Positions 8,248 through 17,041 of a DNA stretch of 64,000 bases are shown here, piece after piece (position 1 is the stretch's first letter; the number at the start of each line of letters is the position of its first letter). The notes below the pieces were generated by a model. That model did no database searches. It was not told the origin of the DNA and saw nothing but the letters and a program-made list of their open reading frames with translations. Both the position numbers and the translations under genes were made by a program. The DNA comes from Microbacterium marinum. GTDB lineage: Bacteria; Actinomycetota; Actinomycetes; Actinomycetales; Microbacteriaceae. Where the stretch lies: the NCBI RefSeq assembly GCF_014204835.1, contig NZ_JACHMD010000001.1:186001-250000 (forward strand), read 5' to 3'.

Positions 8248-9753
8248 ATGACACACGACACATCGACGGATGCCGCAGACCGGCGCTTCGCCGCTCTCCC
8301 CCTGCGTCCCGGCAAGATCATCGCGATCCACCTGAGCTACGCGTCCCGCGCCGACCAGCGAGGACGCCGCCCGGCCGCACCGTCGTACTTCCTCAAGCCG
8401 TCGAGCTCCGTCGCCGCGTCCGGGGACAGCATCGAGCGCCCCGCCGGCACCGAATTGCTCGCCTTCGAGGCCGAGGTCGCACTCGTCATCGGCACGGACG
8501 CGTACCGCGTGAGTGTCGACGACGCGTGGTCGCACGTCGGGTGGGTCACCGCGTCGAACGACTTCGGGCTCTACGACCTGCGTGCGAACGACCGCGGATC
8601 GAACGTGCGCTCCAAGGGGCGCGATGGATACACCCCCGTCGGTCCGGAGCTCATCGACGCTCGGACCATCGAGCCCAACGGGCTTCGGGTGCGTGCCTGG
8701 GTCAACGGCGAGCTCGCCCAGGAGGACACCACGGCGAGGATGATCTTTCCCTTCGCGCAGCTCATCGCCGACCTGGCGCAGCACATGACGCTCGAGCGGG
8801 GGGACGTCATCCTCACCGGCACCCCCGCGGGGTCGTCCGTGGTCGGCCCGGGCGATGTCGTCGAGGTCGAAGTCGACGCGCCCGGGTCGCCCGGTGCACC
8901 CACCTCCGGCCGACTGCGCACGTCGGTGATTCAGGGCGATGCGGGGTTCGATGCGGTGATCGGCTCACTCCCCGCCGTGGACGACGTCCAGCGCGCCGAG
9001 GCATGGGGATCCCGCGAGGCTGCCGGCCTGGCCCCCGAAACCCCCGAGACCCCCGGGGGCCTCGACGCCGCCCTCCGGGCCAAGCTCGAGCGCACCCCGG
9101 TCGCGGGACTGTCACAGCAGCTGCGCAAACGAGGACTGAACAACGTCACGATCGACGGCGTCCGACCGCTGCTTCCCGGCACCAAGGTCGTCGGACTCGC
9201 CCGGACCCTCCGGTTCGTGCCGAACCGCGAAGACCTCTTCGCGAGCCACGGTGGCGGCTACAACGCCCAGAAGCGCGCCTTCGACGCGGTGGGCGAAGGC
9301 GAGGTGCTCATCATCGAGGCGCGCGGTGAACGCGGCTCGGGCACCCTCGGCGACATCCTCGCCATCCGCGCGCACGCCCGAGGTGCAGCCGGCATCGTCA
9401 CCGACGGCGGAGTCCGAGACGCCGATGCGGTCGCCGCCGTGGGCATCCCCGTGTACTCCGCAGGCGCTCACCCGGCTGTCCTCGGCCGCAAGCACGTGCC
9501 GTGGGATGCCGATCTCACGGTCGCCTGCGGTGGCACCACCGTCCAACCGGGCGACGTGATCGTCGGCGACGCCGACGGCGTCATCGTCATCCCGCCGGCG
9601 ATCGCCGACGAGGTGGCGGATGCCGCACTCGAGCAGGAGATCGAAGACGGCTGGATCGCCGCACAGGTGGCATCCGGTCACCCGGTGGACGGGCTCTTCC
9701 CGCTCACCGGCGAATGGAAGGATCGGTACCTCGCATGGCGGGCGGAGAAGTGA
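8248..9753 (+). CDS. Fused fumarylacetoacetate hydrolase-like and RraA/HMG-aldolase-like enzyme
   Basis: A 501-residue protein with two enzyme domains. Residues about 15-230 are an FAH fold with metal ligands E74, E76 and D105, the KGRDGYTPVGP stretch (123-133) and GTPAG (191-195). This is the family of HpaG/HpcE, which isomerise and decarboxylate the homoprotocatechuate ring-cleavage product. After a linker (about 235-285), residues 290-490 are an RraA-type domain with the conserved GGVRD (387-391; R390 and D391 correspond to the Mg/substrate residues of HMG/CHA aldolases, which also decarboxylate oxaloacetate). HpaG of E. coli instead has two FAH domains, and no separate isomerase gene (hpaF) is present here. 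The ATG at 8248 follows GAGGGAG. First gene of the plus-strand operon. Confidence 0.85.
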   Translation: MTHDTSTDAADRRFAALPLRPGKIIAIHLSYASRADQRGRRPAAPSYFLKPSSSVAASGDSIERPAGTELLAFEAEVALVIGTDAYRVSVDDAWSHVGWVTASNDFGLYDLRANDRGSNVRSKGRDGYTPVGPELIDARTIEPNGLRVRAWVNGELAQEDTTARMIFPFAQLIADLAQHMTLERGDVILTGTPAGSSVVGPGDVVEVEVDAPGSPGAPTSGRLRTSVIQGDAGFDAVIGSLPAVDDVQRAEAWGSREAAGLAPETPETPGGLDAALRAKLERTPVAGLSQQLRKRGLNNVTIDGVRPLLPGTKVVGLARTLRFVPNREDLFASHGGGYNAQKRAFDAVGEGEVLIIEARGERGSGTLGDILAIRAHARGAAGIVTDGGVRDADAVAAVGIPVYSAGAHPAVLGRKHVPWDADLTVACGGTTVQPGDVIVGDADGVIVIPPAIADEVADAALEQEIEDGWIAAQVASGHPVDGLFPLTGEWKDRYLAWRAEK

Positions 9754-10433
9754 CGGCCGCGAACGGCCTCAGCAAGTCCCAGCGGGCGTACCACTGGGTG
9801 AAGGAGCGCATCGCGGCGCAGGAGTTCACGCCCGGCTACCGTCTGGTACTCGGGACGATCGCGGGCGAGCTCGACATGAGCGTCGTCCCCGTGCGTGAGG
9901 CCATCCGGCAGCTCGAGGCCGAGGGACTCGTCACGTTCGAGCGGAACGTCGGAGCGCGCGTCTCGATGGTCGACGACACGCAGTACCGCTACAGCATGCA
10001 GTCCCTGTCGATCCTCGAAGGCGCCGCGACCGCTCTCGCCGCCCGGCGTCTGACGAAGAAGGACGTGCGGCACGCACGCGAGATCAACGAACTCATGATC
10101 GAGTCGCTCGCCCACTTCGACCCGCGATCGTTCACCCGCCTCAACCAGGAGTTCCACTCCGCGCTGTACGGGAAGTGCGCGAACCCGCGGATGCTCGACC
10201 TCGTCGAGTCCGAGTGGGCGCGCCTCGGCCACCTGCGCGACTCGACCTTCAGCTTCGTCCCCGGCCGCGCCCAGGAATCGGTGCACGAGCACGAGAACAT
10301 CCTGCGCCTCATCGAGAACAGCGCCCCGCTCGGCGAGATCGAAAAGGCAGCCCGCCGCCACCGCGCGGCGACGCTCGACGCCTACCTGATCCACGAGCAC
10401 CCCGACGAGACCCTCGGCCTTCCGGCCTTCTGA
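9735..10433 (+). CDS. GntR-family regulator with FCD domain
   Basis: A 232-residue regulator: winged helix in residues about 10-80 (VPVREAIRQLEAEGLV is the typical recognition region) and a helical FCD ligand-binding domain in about 90-220 whose histidines (for example in NQEFHSALY and HEHENI) usually hold a metal. FCD regulators typically repress catabolic operons and release DNA on binding a pathway acid. The ATG at 9735 has a GGAAGGA ribosome site and overlaps the end of the fusion gene; GTG at 9750 is an alternative. Candidate sites are 8206-8217 and 14783-14794. Confidence 0.88.
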   Translation: MAGGEVTAANGLSKSQRAYHWVKERIAAQEFTPGYRLVLGTIAGELDMSVVPVREAIRQLEAEGLVTFERNVGARVSMVDDTQYRYSMQSLSILEGAATALAARRLTKKDVRHAREINELMIESLAHFDPRSFTRLNQEFHSALYGKCANPRMLDLVESEWARLGHLRDSTFSFVPGRAQESVHEHENILRLIENSAPLGEIEKAARRHRAATLDAYLIHEHPDETLGLPAF

Positions 10434-10452
10434 ACACCCGCGAAGGAGCACC

Positions 10453-11982
10453 ATGACCGACATCGACACGAGCCGGACGCAGCGCCACGTGCCCGCCGAC
10501 CTGCCCGATCACATCCAGCACTACATCGGCGGCGAGTTCGTCGACTCCATCGACGGCGCGACCTTCGACGTCCTCGACCCGGTCTCGAACGAGACCTACC
10601 TGACCGCCGCGGCCGGCAAGAAGGCCGACATCGACCGAGCCGTCGCCGCAGCGCGTCGCGCCTTCACCGAGGGTCCGTGGCCTCGCATGCTTCCCCGCGA
10701 GCGGTCACGGGTGCTGCACCGCGTCGCCGACCTCGTCGAGTCGCGTGACGCCCGGCTCGCCGAGCTGGAGTCGTTCGACTCCGGCCTCCCCATCACGCAG
10801 GCGCTCGGCCAGGCGCGCCGCGCGGCCGAGAACTTCCGCTTCTTCGCCGACCTGATCGTCGCACAGTCCGATGACACCTTCAAAGTCCCCGGCCGGCAGA
10901 TCAACTACGTCAACCGCAAGCCGATCGGCGTCGCGGGGCTCATCACCCCGTGGAACACGCCCTTCATGCTCGAGTCCTGGAAGCTCGGCCCCGCGCTCGC
11001 GACGGGCAACACCGTGGTGCTGAAGCCGGCGGAGTTCACCCCGCTGTCCGCCTCGCTGTGGGCGGGCATCTTCGAGGAGGCGGGCCTGCCGGAGGGCGTC
11101 TTCAACCTGGTGAACGGCATCGGCGAGGACGCCGGTGACGCGCTCGTGAAGCACCCCGACGTGCCGCTCATCTCGTTCACCGGCGAGAGCCGCACGGGCC
11201 AGATCATCTTCGGCAACGCCGCACCCTTCCTGAAGGGACTGTCGATGGAACTCGGCGGCAAGTCCCCCGCCGTCGTCTTCGCCGACGCCGACCTCGACGC
11301 GGCGATCGACGCCACGATCTTCGGCGTCTTCTCCCTCAACGGCGAGCGCTGCACCGCGGGCAGCCGCATCCTCGTCCAGCGCGAGGTGTACGACGACTTC
11401 GTCGAGCGGTACGCGGCGCAGGCGAAGCGCGTGGTCGTCGGCTACCCGCACGACCCCGCCACCGAGGTGGGCGCGCTGGTGCACCCCGAACACTTCGACA
11501 AGGTGATGAGCTACGTCGAGATCGGCAAGAGCGAGGGGCGCCTGGTCGCCGGCGGCGGCCGCCCCGAGGGCTTCGAGACGGGGAACTTCGTCGCGCCCAC
11601 CGTGTTCGCGGACGTCCCGCCGACCGCGCGGATCTTCCAGGAGGAGATCTTCGGCCCCGTCGTCGCGATCACGCCGTTCGACACCGACGATGAGGCGCTG
11701 GCCTTGGCGAACGACACGAAGTACGGGCTCGCCGCCTACATCTGGACGAACGATCTGAAGCGCGCCCACAACTTCTCACAGGCCGTCGAGGCCGGCATGG
11801 TGTGGCTGAACTCGAACAACGTCCGCGACCTGCGCACCCCCTTCGGTGGGGTCAAAGCCTCGGGCCTCGGCCACGAGGGCGGCTACCGCTCGATCGATTT
11901 CTACACCGATCAGCAGGCCGTGCACATCACGCTCGGCAAGGTCCACAACCCCACCTTCGGCAAGGCGGATGCCGCGCACTGA
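10453..11982 (+). CDS. hpaE: 5-carboxymethyl-2-hydroxymuconate semialdehyde dehydrogenase (HpaE-type)
   Basis: A 509-residue NAD-dependent aldehyde dehydrogenase with catalytic C300 (NGERCTAGSR), general base E266 (MELGGKSP) and the ITPWNTPF cofactor region (about 164-171). In the homoprotocatechuate meta-cleavage route HpaE oxidises the semialdehyde made by HpaD to the dicarboxylic acid. The general family is certain. The HpaE call rests on overall resemblance and on position between the regulator and hpaD. Start ATG at 10453 follows GAAGGAG. Confidence 0.85.
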   Translation: MTDIDTSRTQRHVPADLPDHIQHYIGGEFVDSIDGATFDVLDPVSNETYLTAAAGKKADIDRAVAAARRAFTEGPWPRMLPRERSRVLHRVADLVESRDARLAELESFDSGLPITQALGQARRAAENFRFFADLIVAQSDDTFKVPGRQINYVNRKPIGVAGLITPWNTPFMLESWKLGPALATGNTVVLKPAEFTPLSASLWAGIFEEAGLPEGVFNLVNGIGEDAGDALVKHPDVPLISFTGESRTGQIIFGNAAPFLKGLSMELGGKSPAVVFADADLDAAIDATIFGVFSLNGERCTAGSRILVQREVYDDFVERYAAQAKRVVVGYPHDPATEVGALVHPEHFDKVMSYVEIGKSEGRLVAGGGRPEGFETGNFVAPTVFADVPPTARIFQEEIFGPVVAITPFDTDDEALALANDTKYGLAAYIWTNDLKRAHNFSQAVEAGMVWLNSNNVRDLRTPFGGVKASGLGHEGGYRSIDFYTDQQAVHITLGKVHNPTFGKADAAH

Positions 11983-12022
11983 GCGGCATCCACTCCTCTC
12001 ACGACACACGCAAGGACGCGAT

Positions 12023-13171
12023 ATGAGCCACCGTGACGACATGACCCTGACCTCCTCCGGCTTCTGGGTGAGCCAGGAGGCGCCGATCCGGTCGGCGAAC
12101 CCCATCCCGACCCCCACCGCGCCGGCCCCGGACGTGCTGCGCTGCGCGTACATGGAGCTCGTGGTCACCGACCTCGCGGCGTCCCGTGTCTTCTACGTCG
12201 ACGTGCTCGGCCTCCACGTCACCGAGGAGGACGACGAGGCGATCTACCTCCGGTCGACCGAGGAGTTCATCCACCACAACCTCGTCCTGCGCCGGGGCCC
12301 CGTCGCCGCAGTCGCCGTGTTCTCCTACCGGGTGCGCTCGGCCGACGACCTCGACAAGGCGGTCGCGTTCTACGAGGAGCTCGGCTGCGACGTCCGTCGC
12401 GCACCGGAGGGGTTCACGAAGGGCATCGGCGACTCCGTCCGGGTCATCGATCCCCTCGGCTTCCCGTACGAGTTCTTCTTCGCGACCGAGCACGTCGAGC
12501 GGTTGTCGTGGCGGTACGACCTCTACAGCCCGGGCGAGCTCGTCCGACTCGACCACTTCAACCAGGTGACCCCCGACGTGCCGCGCGCTGTCAACTTCAT
12601 GCAGTCGCTGGGCTTCCGGGTGACCGAGGACATCCAGGACGAAGAGGGCACGGTCTACGCCGCGTGGATGCGCCGCAAGCCCACCGTGCACGACACCGCG
12701 ATGACCGGGGGCGACGGCCCGCGGATGCACCACGTCTGCTTCGCGACGCACGAGAAGCACAACATCCTCGCCATCTGCGACAAGCTCGGCGCCCTGCGCC
12801 GCTCCGACGCGATCGAGCGGGGCCCCGGTCGCCACGGCGTCTCGAACGCCTTCTACCTGTACCTGCGCGACCCCGACGGGCACCGCGTCGAGGTGTACAC
12901 GCAGGACTACTACACCGGCGACCCCGACAACCCCGTGGTCACCTGGGACGTGCACGACAACCAGCGTCGCGACTGGTGGGGCAACCCCGTCGTGCCGAGC
13001 TGGTACACCGAGGCCTCGCTGGTCCTTGACCTCGACGGCAACCCGCAGCCCGTCGTCGCCCGAACGGATTCGTCCGAGATGGCCGTCACGATCGGCGCCG
13101 ACGGGTTCTCGTACACCCGCGCCCCCGAGTCGGCGGGCGACGGCGAGTTCAAGCTCGGCAACCAGCTCTGA
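12023..13171 (+). CDS. hpaD: Homoprotocatechuate 2,3-dioxygenase (extradiol, type I)
   Basis: Ring-cleaving dioxygenase that opens 3,4-dihydroxyphenylacetate next to the diol with O2. The 382-residue sequence has two vicinal-oxygen-chelate modules. Metal ligands are H178 (RLDHFN), one of H236/H237 (RMHHVCF) and E290 (HRVEVY), the 2-His-1-carboxylate set. The sequence closely resembles the Brevibacterium-type enzyme (about 365 residues), including its long C-terminal extension. ATG 12023 follows AAGGA; ATG 12041 is a weaker alternative. The gene identifies the pathway of the whole cluster. Confidence 0.93.
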   Translation: MSHRDDMTLTSSGFWVSQEAPIRSANPIPTPTAPAPDVLRCAYMELVVTDLAASRVFYVDVLGLHVTEEDDEAIYLRSTEEFIHHNLVLRRGPVAAVAVFSYRVRSADDLDKAVAFYEELGCDVRRAPEGFTKGIGDSVRVIDPLGFPYEFFFATEHVERLSWRYDLYSPGELVRLDHFNQVTPDVPRAVNFMQSLGFRVTEDIQDEEGTVYAAWMRRKPTVHDTAMTGGDGPRMHHVCFATHEKHNILAICDKLGALRRSDAIERGPGRHGVSNAFYLYLRDPDGHRVEVYTQDYYTGDPDNPVVTWDVHDNQRRDWWGNPVVPSWYTEASLVLDLDGNPQPVVARTDSSEMAVTIGADGFSYTRAPESAGDGEFKLGNQL

Positions 13172-13185
13172 GACGAGGAGATCGG

Positions 13186-13971
13186 ATGCTGCCACCCGAC
13201 GTCATCGCCCGGATCGCCGACGAGCTGGCCGAGGCCGACCGCACCCACGGCGTGATCCCCCGCATCACGGCGCGGTACCCCGACGCGACGATCGAGGACT
13301 CGTACGCCATCCAGGGCGTCTGGCGCGACAAGAACCTCGCCGCCGGCAGGCGCCTCGTCGGGCGGAAGATCGGCCTCACCTCGAAGGCGATGCAGCAGGC
13401 CACCGGGATCACCGAACCCGACTACGGCGTCATGTTCGACGACACCGTCCACCGGTCCGGTGCGGAGATCGAGACCTCCCGGTTCTCGAACGTGCGCATC
13501 GAGGTGGAGCTCGCCTTCGTGCTGCGCGAACCGCTCGAAGGACCGGACTGCACGCTCGACGACGCGCTGGCCGCGATCGACTACGCGATCCCGGCGCTCG
13601 AGGTGCTCAACTCGCACATCGAGCTCGAGGGTCGCACGATCGTCGACACGATCTCCGACAACGCCGCCTACGGCGCGATGGTGCTCGGTGAGGTGCGCAA
13701 GCGTCCCGACGAGATCGACCTGCGCTGGGTGCCGGGCGTCCTCTCCCGCAACGGCGAGATCGAAGAGACCGGTGTCGCCGCCGGCGTGCTCGGGCACCCC
13801 GCGACCGGAGTAGCGTGGCTCGCCAACAAGTTCGCGCAGCACGGCGCACGACTCGAGGCCGGCGAGATCATCCTCGCCGGGTCGTTCACCCGCCCCATGT
13901 GGGTGGCCGCCGGAGACGAGGTCGTCTGCGACTACGGACCGATGGGAACAGTGACATGCCGCTTCACCTGA
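13186..13971 (+). CDS. hpaH: 2-oxo-hept-4-ene-1,7-dioate hydratase (HpaH-type)
   Basis: A 261-residue member of the 2-oxopent-4-dienoate hydratase family (MhpD/HpaH), which adds water to the double bond of the decarboxylated ring-cleavage product using Mg2+. Recognisable are [12 protein letters not shown] (about 58-69), the acidic metal site around VEVELAFVL and the conserved [13 protein letters not shown] near the C-terminus. Usual family length is about 262-267. It sits 14 bp after hpaD and overlaps the aldolase gene by 16 bp, so the last two steps of the pathway are coupled. The specific name relies on context; MhpD has the same fold. Confidence 0.88.
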   Translation: MLPPDVIARIADELAEADRTHGVIPRITARYPDATIEDSYAIQGVWRDKNLAAGRRLVGRKIGLTSKAMQQATGITEPDYGVMFDDTVHRSGAEIETSRFSNVRIEVELAFVLREPLEGPDCTLDDALAAIDYAIPALEVLNSHIELEGRTIVDTISDNAAYGAMVLGEVRKRPDEIDLRWVPGVLSRNGEIEETGVAAGVLGHPATGVAWLANKFAQHGARLEAGEIILAGSFTRPMWVAAGDEVVCDYGPMGTVTCRFT

Positions 13972-14762
13972 ACGACACGCTGCGCGAGGCGATCGCGGCA
14001 TCCGATCGTCCGCTGGCGGGTATCTGGGTGTGCTCCGGCTCGCCGCTGGTCGCGGAGATCTGCGCCGGTTCCGGCCTGGACTGGACGCTCATCGACATGG
14101 AGCACTCCCCCAACGGTCTGGAGTCGGTGCTCGCGCAGCTGCAGGCCGTCGCGGCCTACCCGATCACCCCGGTGGTGCGGGTGCCGATCAACGATCCCGT
14201 GATCATCAAGCAGGTCCTCGACCTCGGCGCGCAGAACCTGCTGGTGCCGATGGTGTCGACGGCCGCGGAAGCGGAAGCAGCCGTCGCCGCCGTGCGGTAC
14301 CCGCCGCGAGGCCAGCGCGGCGTCGGCTCCGCCCTCGGCCGCTCCGCCCGCTGGAACCGGGTGACGGACTACCTGACCGACGCCGATCGGCACGTCTCGC
14401 TGTTCGTGCAGATCGAGACGTCCGCGGGGGTCGAGGCTGCCGCCGACATCGCCGCCGTGGACGGGGTGGACGGGGTGTTCGTCGGCCCGAGCGACCTGGC
14501 CGCCTCGATGGGGCTGCTCGGCCAGCAGACGCATCCCGACGTCGTCGCCGCCGTGCACCGCGCATTCGATGCCGTCATCACTGCGAGCAAGCCGGTCGGC
14601 GTGAACGCCTTCGATCCGGATGCCGCGCAGGCGTACCTCGAGGCGGGCGCCTCGTTCGTGCTCGTCGGCGCGGATGTGGCGCTCCTGGCTCGCGGGTCCG
14701 AAGCGCTCGCGGCACGCTGGTCGCCGGCCGGCGGATCCGATGGCCCGGCGAAGAGCTACTGA
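13956..14762 (+). CDS. hpaI: 4-hydroxy-2-oxoheptanedioate aldolase (HpaI/HpcH-type)
   Basis: Class II aldolase that splits 4-hydroxy-2-oxoheptanedioate into pyruvate and succinic semialdehyde. The 268-residue protein has catalytic H50 (IDMEHSPN), R75 (VVRVPIND) and metal ligands E154 (QIETSAG) and D180 (GPSDLA), matching the HpcH/HpaI family in spacing and length. An upstream in-frame extension to 13815 lies inside hpaH and is not used; ATG at 13956 starts directly at the conserved N-terminus. It ends the catabolic operon. The products enter central metabolism directly (pyruvate) or after oxidation (succinic semialdehyde). Confidence 0.9.
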   Translation: MPLHLNDTLREAIAASDRPLAGIWVCSGSPLVAEICAGSGLDWTLIDMEHSPNGLESVLAQLQAVAAYPITPVVRVPINDPVIIKQVLDLGAQNLLVPMVSTAAEAEAAVAAVRYPPRGQRGVGSALGRSARWNRVTDYLTDADRHVSLFVQIETSAGVEAAADIAAVDGVDGVFVGPSDLAASMGLLGQQTHPDVVAAVHRAFDAVITASKPVGVNAFDPDAAQAYLEAGASFVLVGADVALLARGSEALAARWSPAGGSDGPAKSY

Positions 14763-14782
14763 CCCTGGGGCGCGCGGCCCGC

Positions 14783-14794
14783 TTCGTATATGAT
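14783..14794 (+). promoter_or_regulatory. Promoter -10 box within a second FCD-GntR-like operator
   Basis: TTCGTATATGAT contains a near-perfect -10 box, TATGAT (14789-14794). It matches the reverse complement of the 8206-8217 element in 10 of 12 positions. It lies in the 167-bp gap before the ThDP enzyme gene, giving that gene its own, probably co-regulated, promoter with a leader of about 130 nt. Confidence 0.45.
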
Positions 14795-14929
14795 CTGAGC
14801 GTCCGGTACGAACGACCCTGCCGGTGCTCGAAAAAGGGGCACGCAGCCGTGCACACCACGCGCGAGACACATACGGCCTCAGCATCCGTACGTCGTCCTC
14901 GCGATCCGTGAGGGCCGAAAGGCTCCGTC

Positions 14930-16621
14930 ATGCCCACCGTCTCCGCGCACGTCGCGCACGCCCTCGCCCAGCACATCGATCACGTCTTCGGGGTGATGGG
15001 CAACGGCAACGCCTACGTCCTCGACGCCCTCGAGCGCGAGACGTCCGCGACCTACACCGCCGTCCGCCACGAGGCGGGTGGCGTCGTCGCCGCCGACGCC
15101 TACCACCGCGCGTCCGGCCGGATCGCCGCCGCCACCGCGACCTACGGAGCCGGGTTCACGAACACGCTCACCTCCCTCGCCGAGGCAGCCCAGGCGCACG
15201 TGCCGCTCGTCGTGATCGTCGGCGACGCTCCGACCGCCGGCCCCCGCGCGTGGGACGTCGATCAGATCGCGCTCGCCTCGGCGGTCGGGGTCCGCACATA
15301 CACGGTCGGACGGACCGATGCCGCCGCGACCACCGTCATCGCGATCGAGCACGCCCTCACCTATCGCGTGCCGACCGTCCTCGCCGTGCCGTACGACGTC
15401 GCCACCCTCGACGCCGGCCCGGTGCTCCCGGCCCCCGAGCCGCGCCTCCCCGCCGCGCTGGCTCCGAGCAGCCCGTTCGCCCAGGGCACGATCCGCGAGA
15501 TCGCCGCGGCGCTCGCGGGAGCCGAGCGTCCGCTCCTCCTCGCCGGGCGAGGGGCGTGGATCTCGGGTGCGGGCGAGGCCCTGGGCGCGCTGGCCGACCT
15601 GACCGGGTCGATCACCGCGACATCGGCGCTCGGCCGCGGGGTCTTCCCGAACGCCGCGTTCGATCTCGGCGTCACCGGCGGATTCGGGGCGGAGGGGGCG
15701 ATGGACCTCATCCGCGACGCCGACGTCGCCGTCGTGTTCGGCGCGTCCCTCAACCAGTTCACGATGCGCTTCGGCGAGCTGTTCGCGCCGACGACCCGCG
15801 TCTTCCAGGTCGACCTCGCCCCCACCGCGACGCATCCGCACGTCGGCGGGTATGTGCGCGGCGATGCGACGCTCGTCGCCGACGCCATCGTGGCCGCGCT
15901 GCGTTCCGCCGGGTCCGCCCCGACCGGCTGGCGGGAGTCCGTCGATCTCACGCCGCTGCGCGCGTACGACCCGGGTGACGGGATCGCCCCCGACGGACGC
16001 CTCGACCCACGCTCGGTCGCTGCCCGCATCGGCGAGCTCCTCCCGGCTGACCGCATCGTCGTGTCGGACGGCGGTCACTTCATCGGCTGGGCGAACATGT
16101 ACTGGCCCGTCGCCTCGCCCGACCGGATGATGATGATCGGCACTGCCTTCCAGTCGATCGGCCAGGGGTGGCCGTCGGTCGTGGGCGCGTCGATGGCCGA
16201 CACGGATGCCACGGTCGTCCTGACCACCGGTGACGGCGGCGGCTTGATGGCGCTGGCCGACCTCGAGTCGGCGGTCCGGGTTGCCGGGGGGCGGGGGCTC
16301 GCCGTCGTGTGGAACGACGCCGCGTACGGTGCCGAGGTGAACCTGTACGGGCTCAAGGGGCTCGCGCGCGAACCGATGATGATCCCCCAGGTCGACTTCG
16401 CCGCCCTCGCGAGCGGTGTCGGCGCCGAGGGTGTCGCCGTCGAGCGGATCGCCGACCTCGAACGTCTCGGCACGTGGGCGGCGACACCCGCCGCTGAACG
16501 GCCGTTCCTCGTGCTCGACTGCCGCATCTCGGGCGATGTGATCGCGCCGTATCAGGAGGAGATCATGCGGGTGAACGGCGTGACCCGACCGGTCGCCGCG
16601 GCGCCCGGCAGCCTCGACTGA
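14930..16621 (+). CDS. Thiamine diphosphate-dependent decarboxylase/synthase-like enzyme
   Basis: A 563-residue enzyme of the acetolactate synthase / benzoylformate decarboxylase superfamily. It has the N-terminal pyrimidine-binding domain with activating E48 (RHEAGG), a central domain, and the C-terminal pyrophosphate domain with GDGG (about 434) followed by WNDAAYG. Large members of this family include decarboxylases of 2-oxo acids, carboligases and oxalyl-CoA enzymes. Its gene follows the homoprotocatechuate operon but has its own promoter. A role such as decarboxylating an aryl 2-oxo acid to feed the pathway is possible but is only inferred from position. Confidence 0.75.
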   Translation: MPTVSAHVAHALAQHIDHVFGVMGNGNAYVLDALERETSATYTAVRHEAGGVVAADAYHRASGRIAAATATYGAGFTNTLTSLAEAAQAHVPLVVIVGDAPTAGPRAWDVDQIALASAVGVRTYTVGRTDAAATTVIAIEHALTYRVPTVLAVPYDVATLDAGPVLPAPEPRLPAALAPSSPFAQGTIREIAAALAGAERPLLLAGRGAWISGAGEALGALADLTGSITATSALGRGVFPNAAFDLGVTGGFGAEGAMDLIRDADVAVVFGASLNQFTMRFGELFAPTTRVFQVDLAPTATHPHVGGYVRGDATLVADAIVAALRSAGSAPTGWRESVDLTPLRAYDPGDGIAPDGRLDPRSVAARIGELLPADRIVVSDGGHFIGWANMYWPVASPDRMMMIGTAFQSIGQGWPSVVGASMADTDATVVLTTGDGGGLMALADLESAVRVAGGRGLAVVWNDAAYGAEVNLYGLKGLAREPMMIPQVDFAALASGVGAEGVAVERIADLERLGTWAATPAAERPFLVLDCRISGDVIAPYQEEIMRVNGVTRPVAAAPGSLD

Positions 16622-16685
16622 GGGGGATCGTCACCGCTGGCCCGTAGCGCGACGCGGACCGCCGTTCCGTCCGGCCTCAGCGGTC

Positions 16686-16976
16686 TCAGCGGTCTTCGGC
16701 CGCCGCGGTGTGGTGGCGGATGACTTCCGCGACGACGAAGTTGAACCACTTCTCCGCGAACTCGGGGTCGAGGTCGGCTTCCTCGGCGAGCCGGCGCAGC
16801 CGTGCGGTCTGCTGCTCCTCACGCGAGGGGTCGGATGCCGGCATCCCGTGCTCCGCCTTCAGCACGCCGACCTGCTTGGTGCAGCGGAAGCGCTCGGCGA
16901 GCATGAAGACGAGCGCCGCATCGATGTTGTCGATGCTGGAACGCAGGCTGTGCAGCTGGGCGATCGGGTCGGTCAT
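16686..16976 (-). CDS. Chorismate mutase (AroQ class)
   Basis: A 96-residue all-helical protein with the AroQ pattern: an N-terminal helix starting LRSSIDNIDAALVFMLAERF (about residues 10-29; the conserved Arg and Asp lie in SSIDNID), KxxxGxxKA (QVGVLKAEHG) and a C-terminal helix with EKWFNFVVAEVIRHH. AroQ enzymes convert chorismate to prephenate for Phe/Tyr synthesis. An upstream in-frame extension of 59 residues is Arg-rich and starts inside the zinc-ribbon gene, so ATG 16976 is used. Last gene of the minus-strand run; a 65-bp gap precedes it and it may have its own promoter. Confidence 0.8.
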   Translation of the reverse strand: MTDPIAQLHSLRSSIDNIDAALVFMLAERFRCTKQVGVLKAEHGMPASDPSREEQQTARLRRLAEEADLDPEFAEKWFNFVVAEVIRHHTAAAEDR

Positions 16977-17041
16977 GATTCCTCCGCGCCCGACCCTATC
17001 GCGCGTGGGATGGCCCTGCCGCCGCGCCCCCCCGCCGCGGG

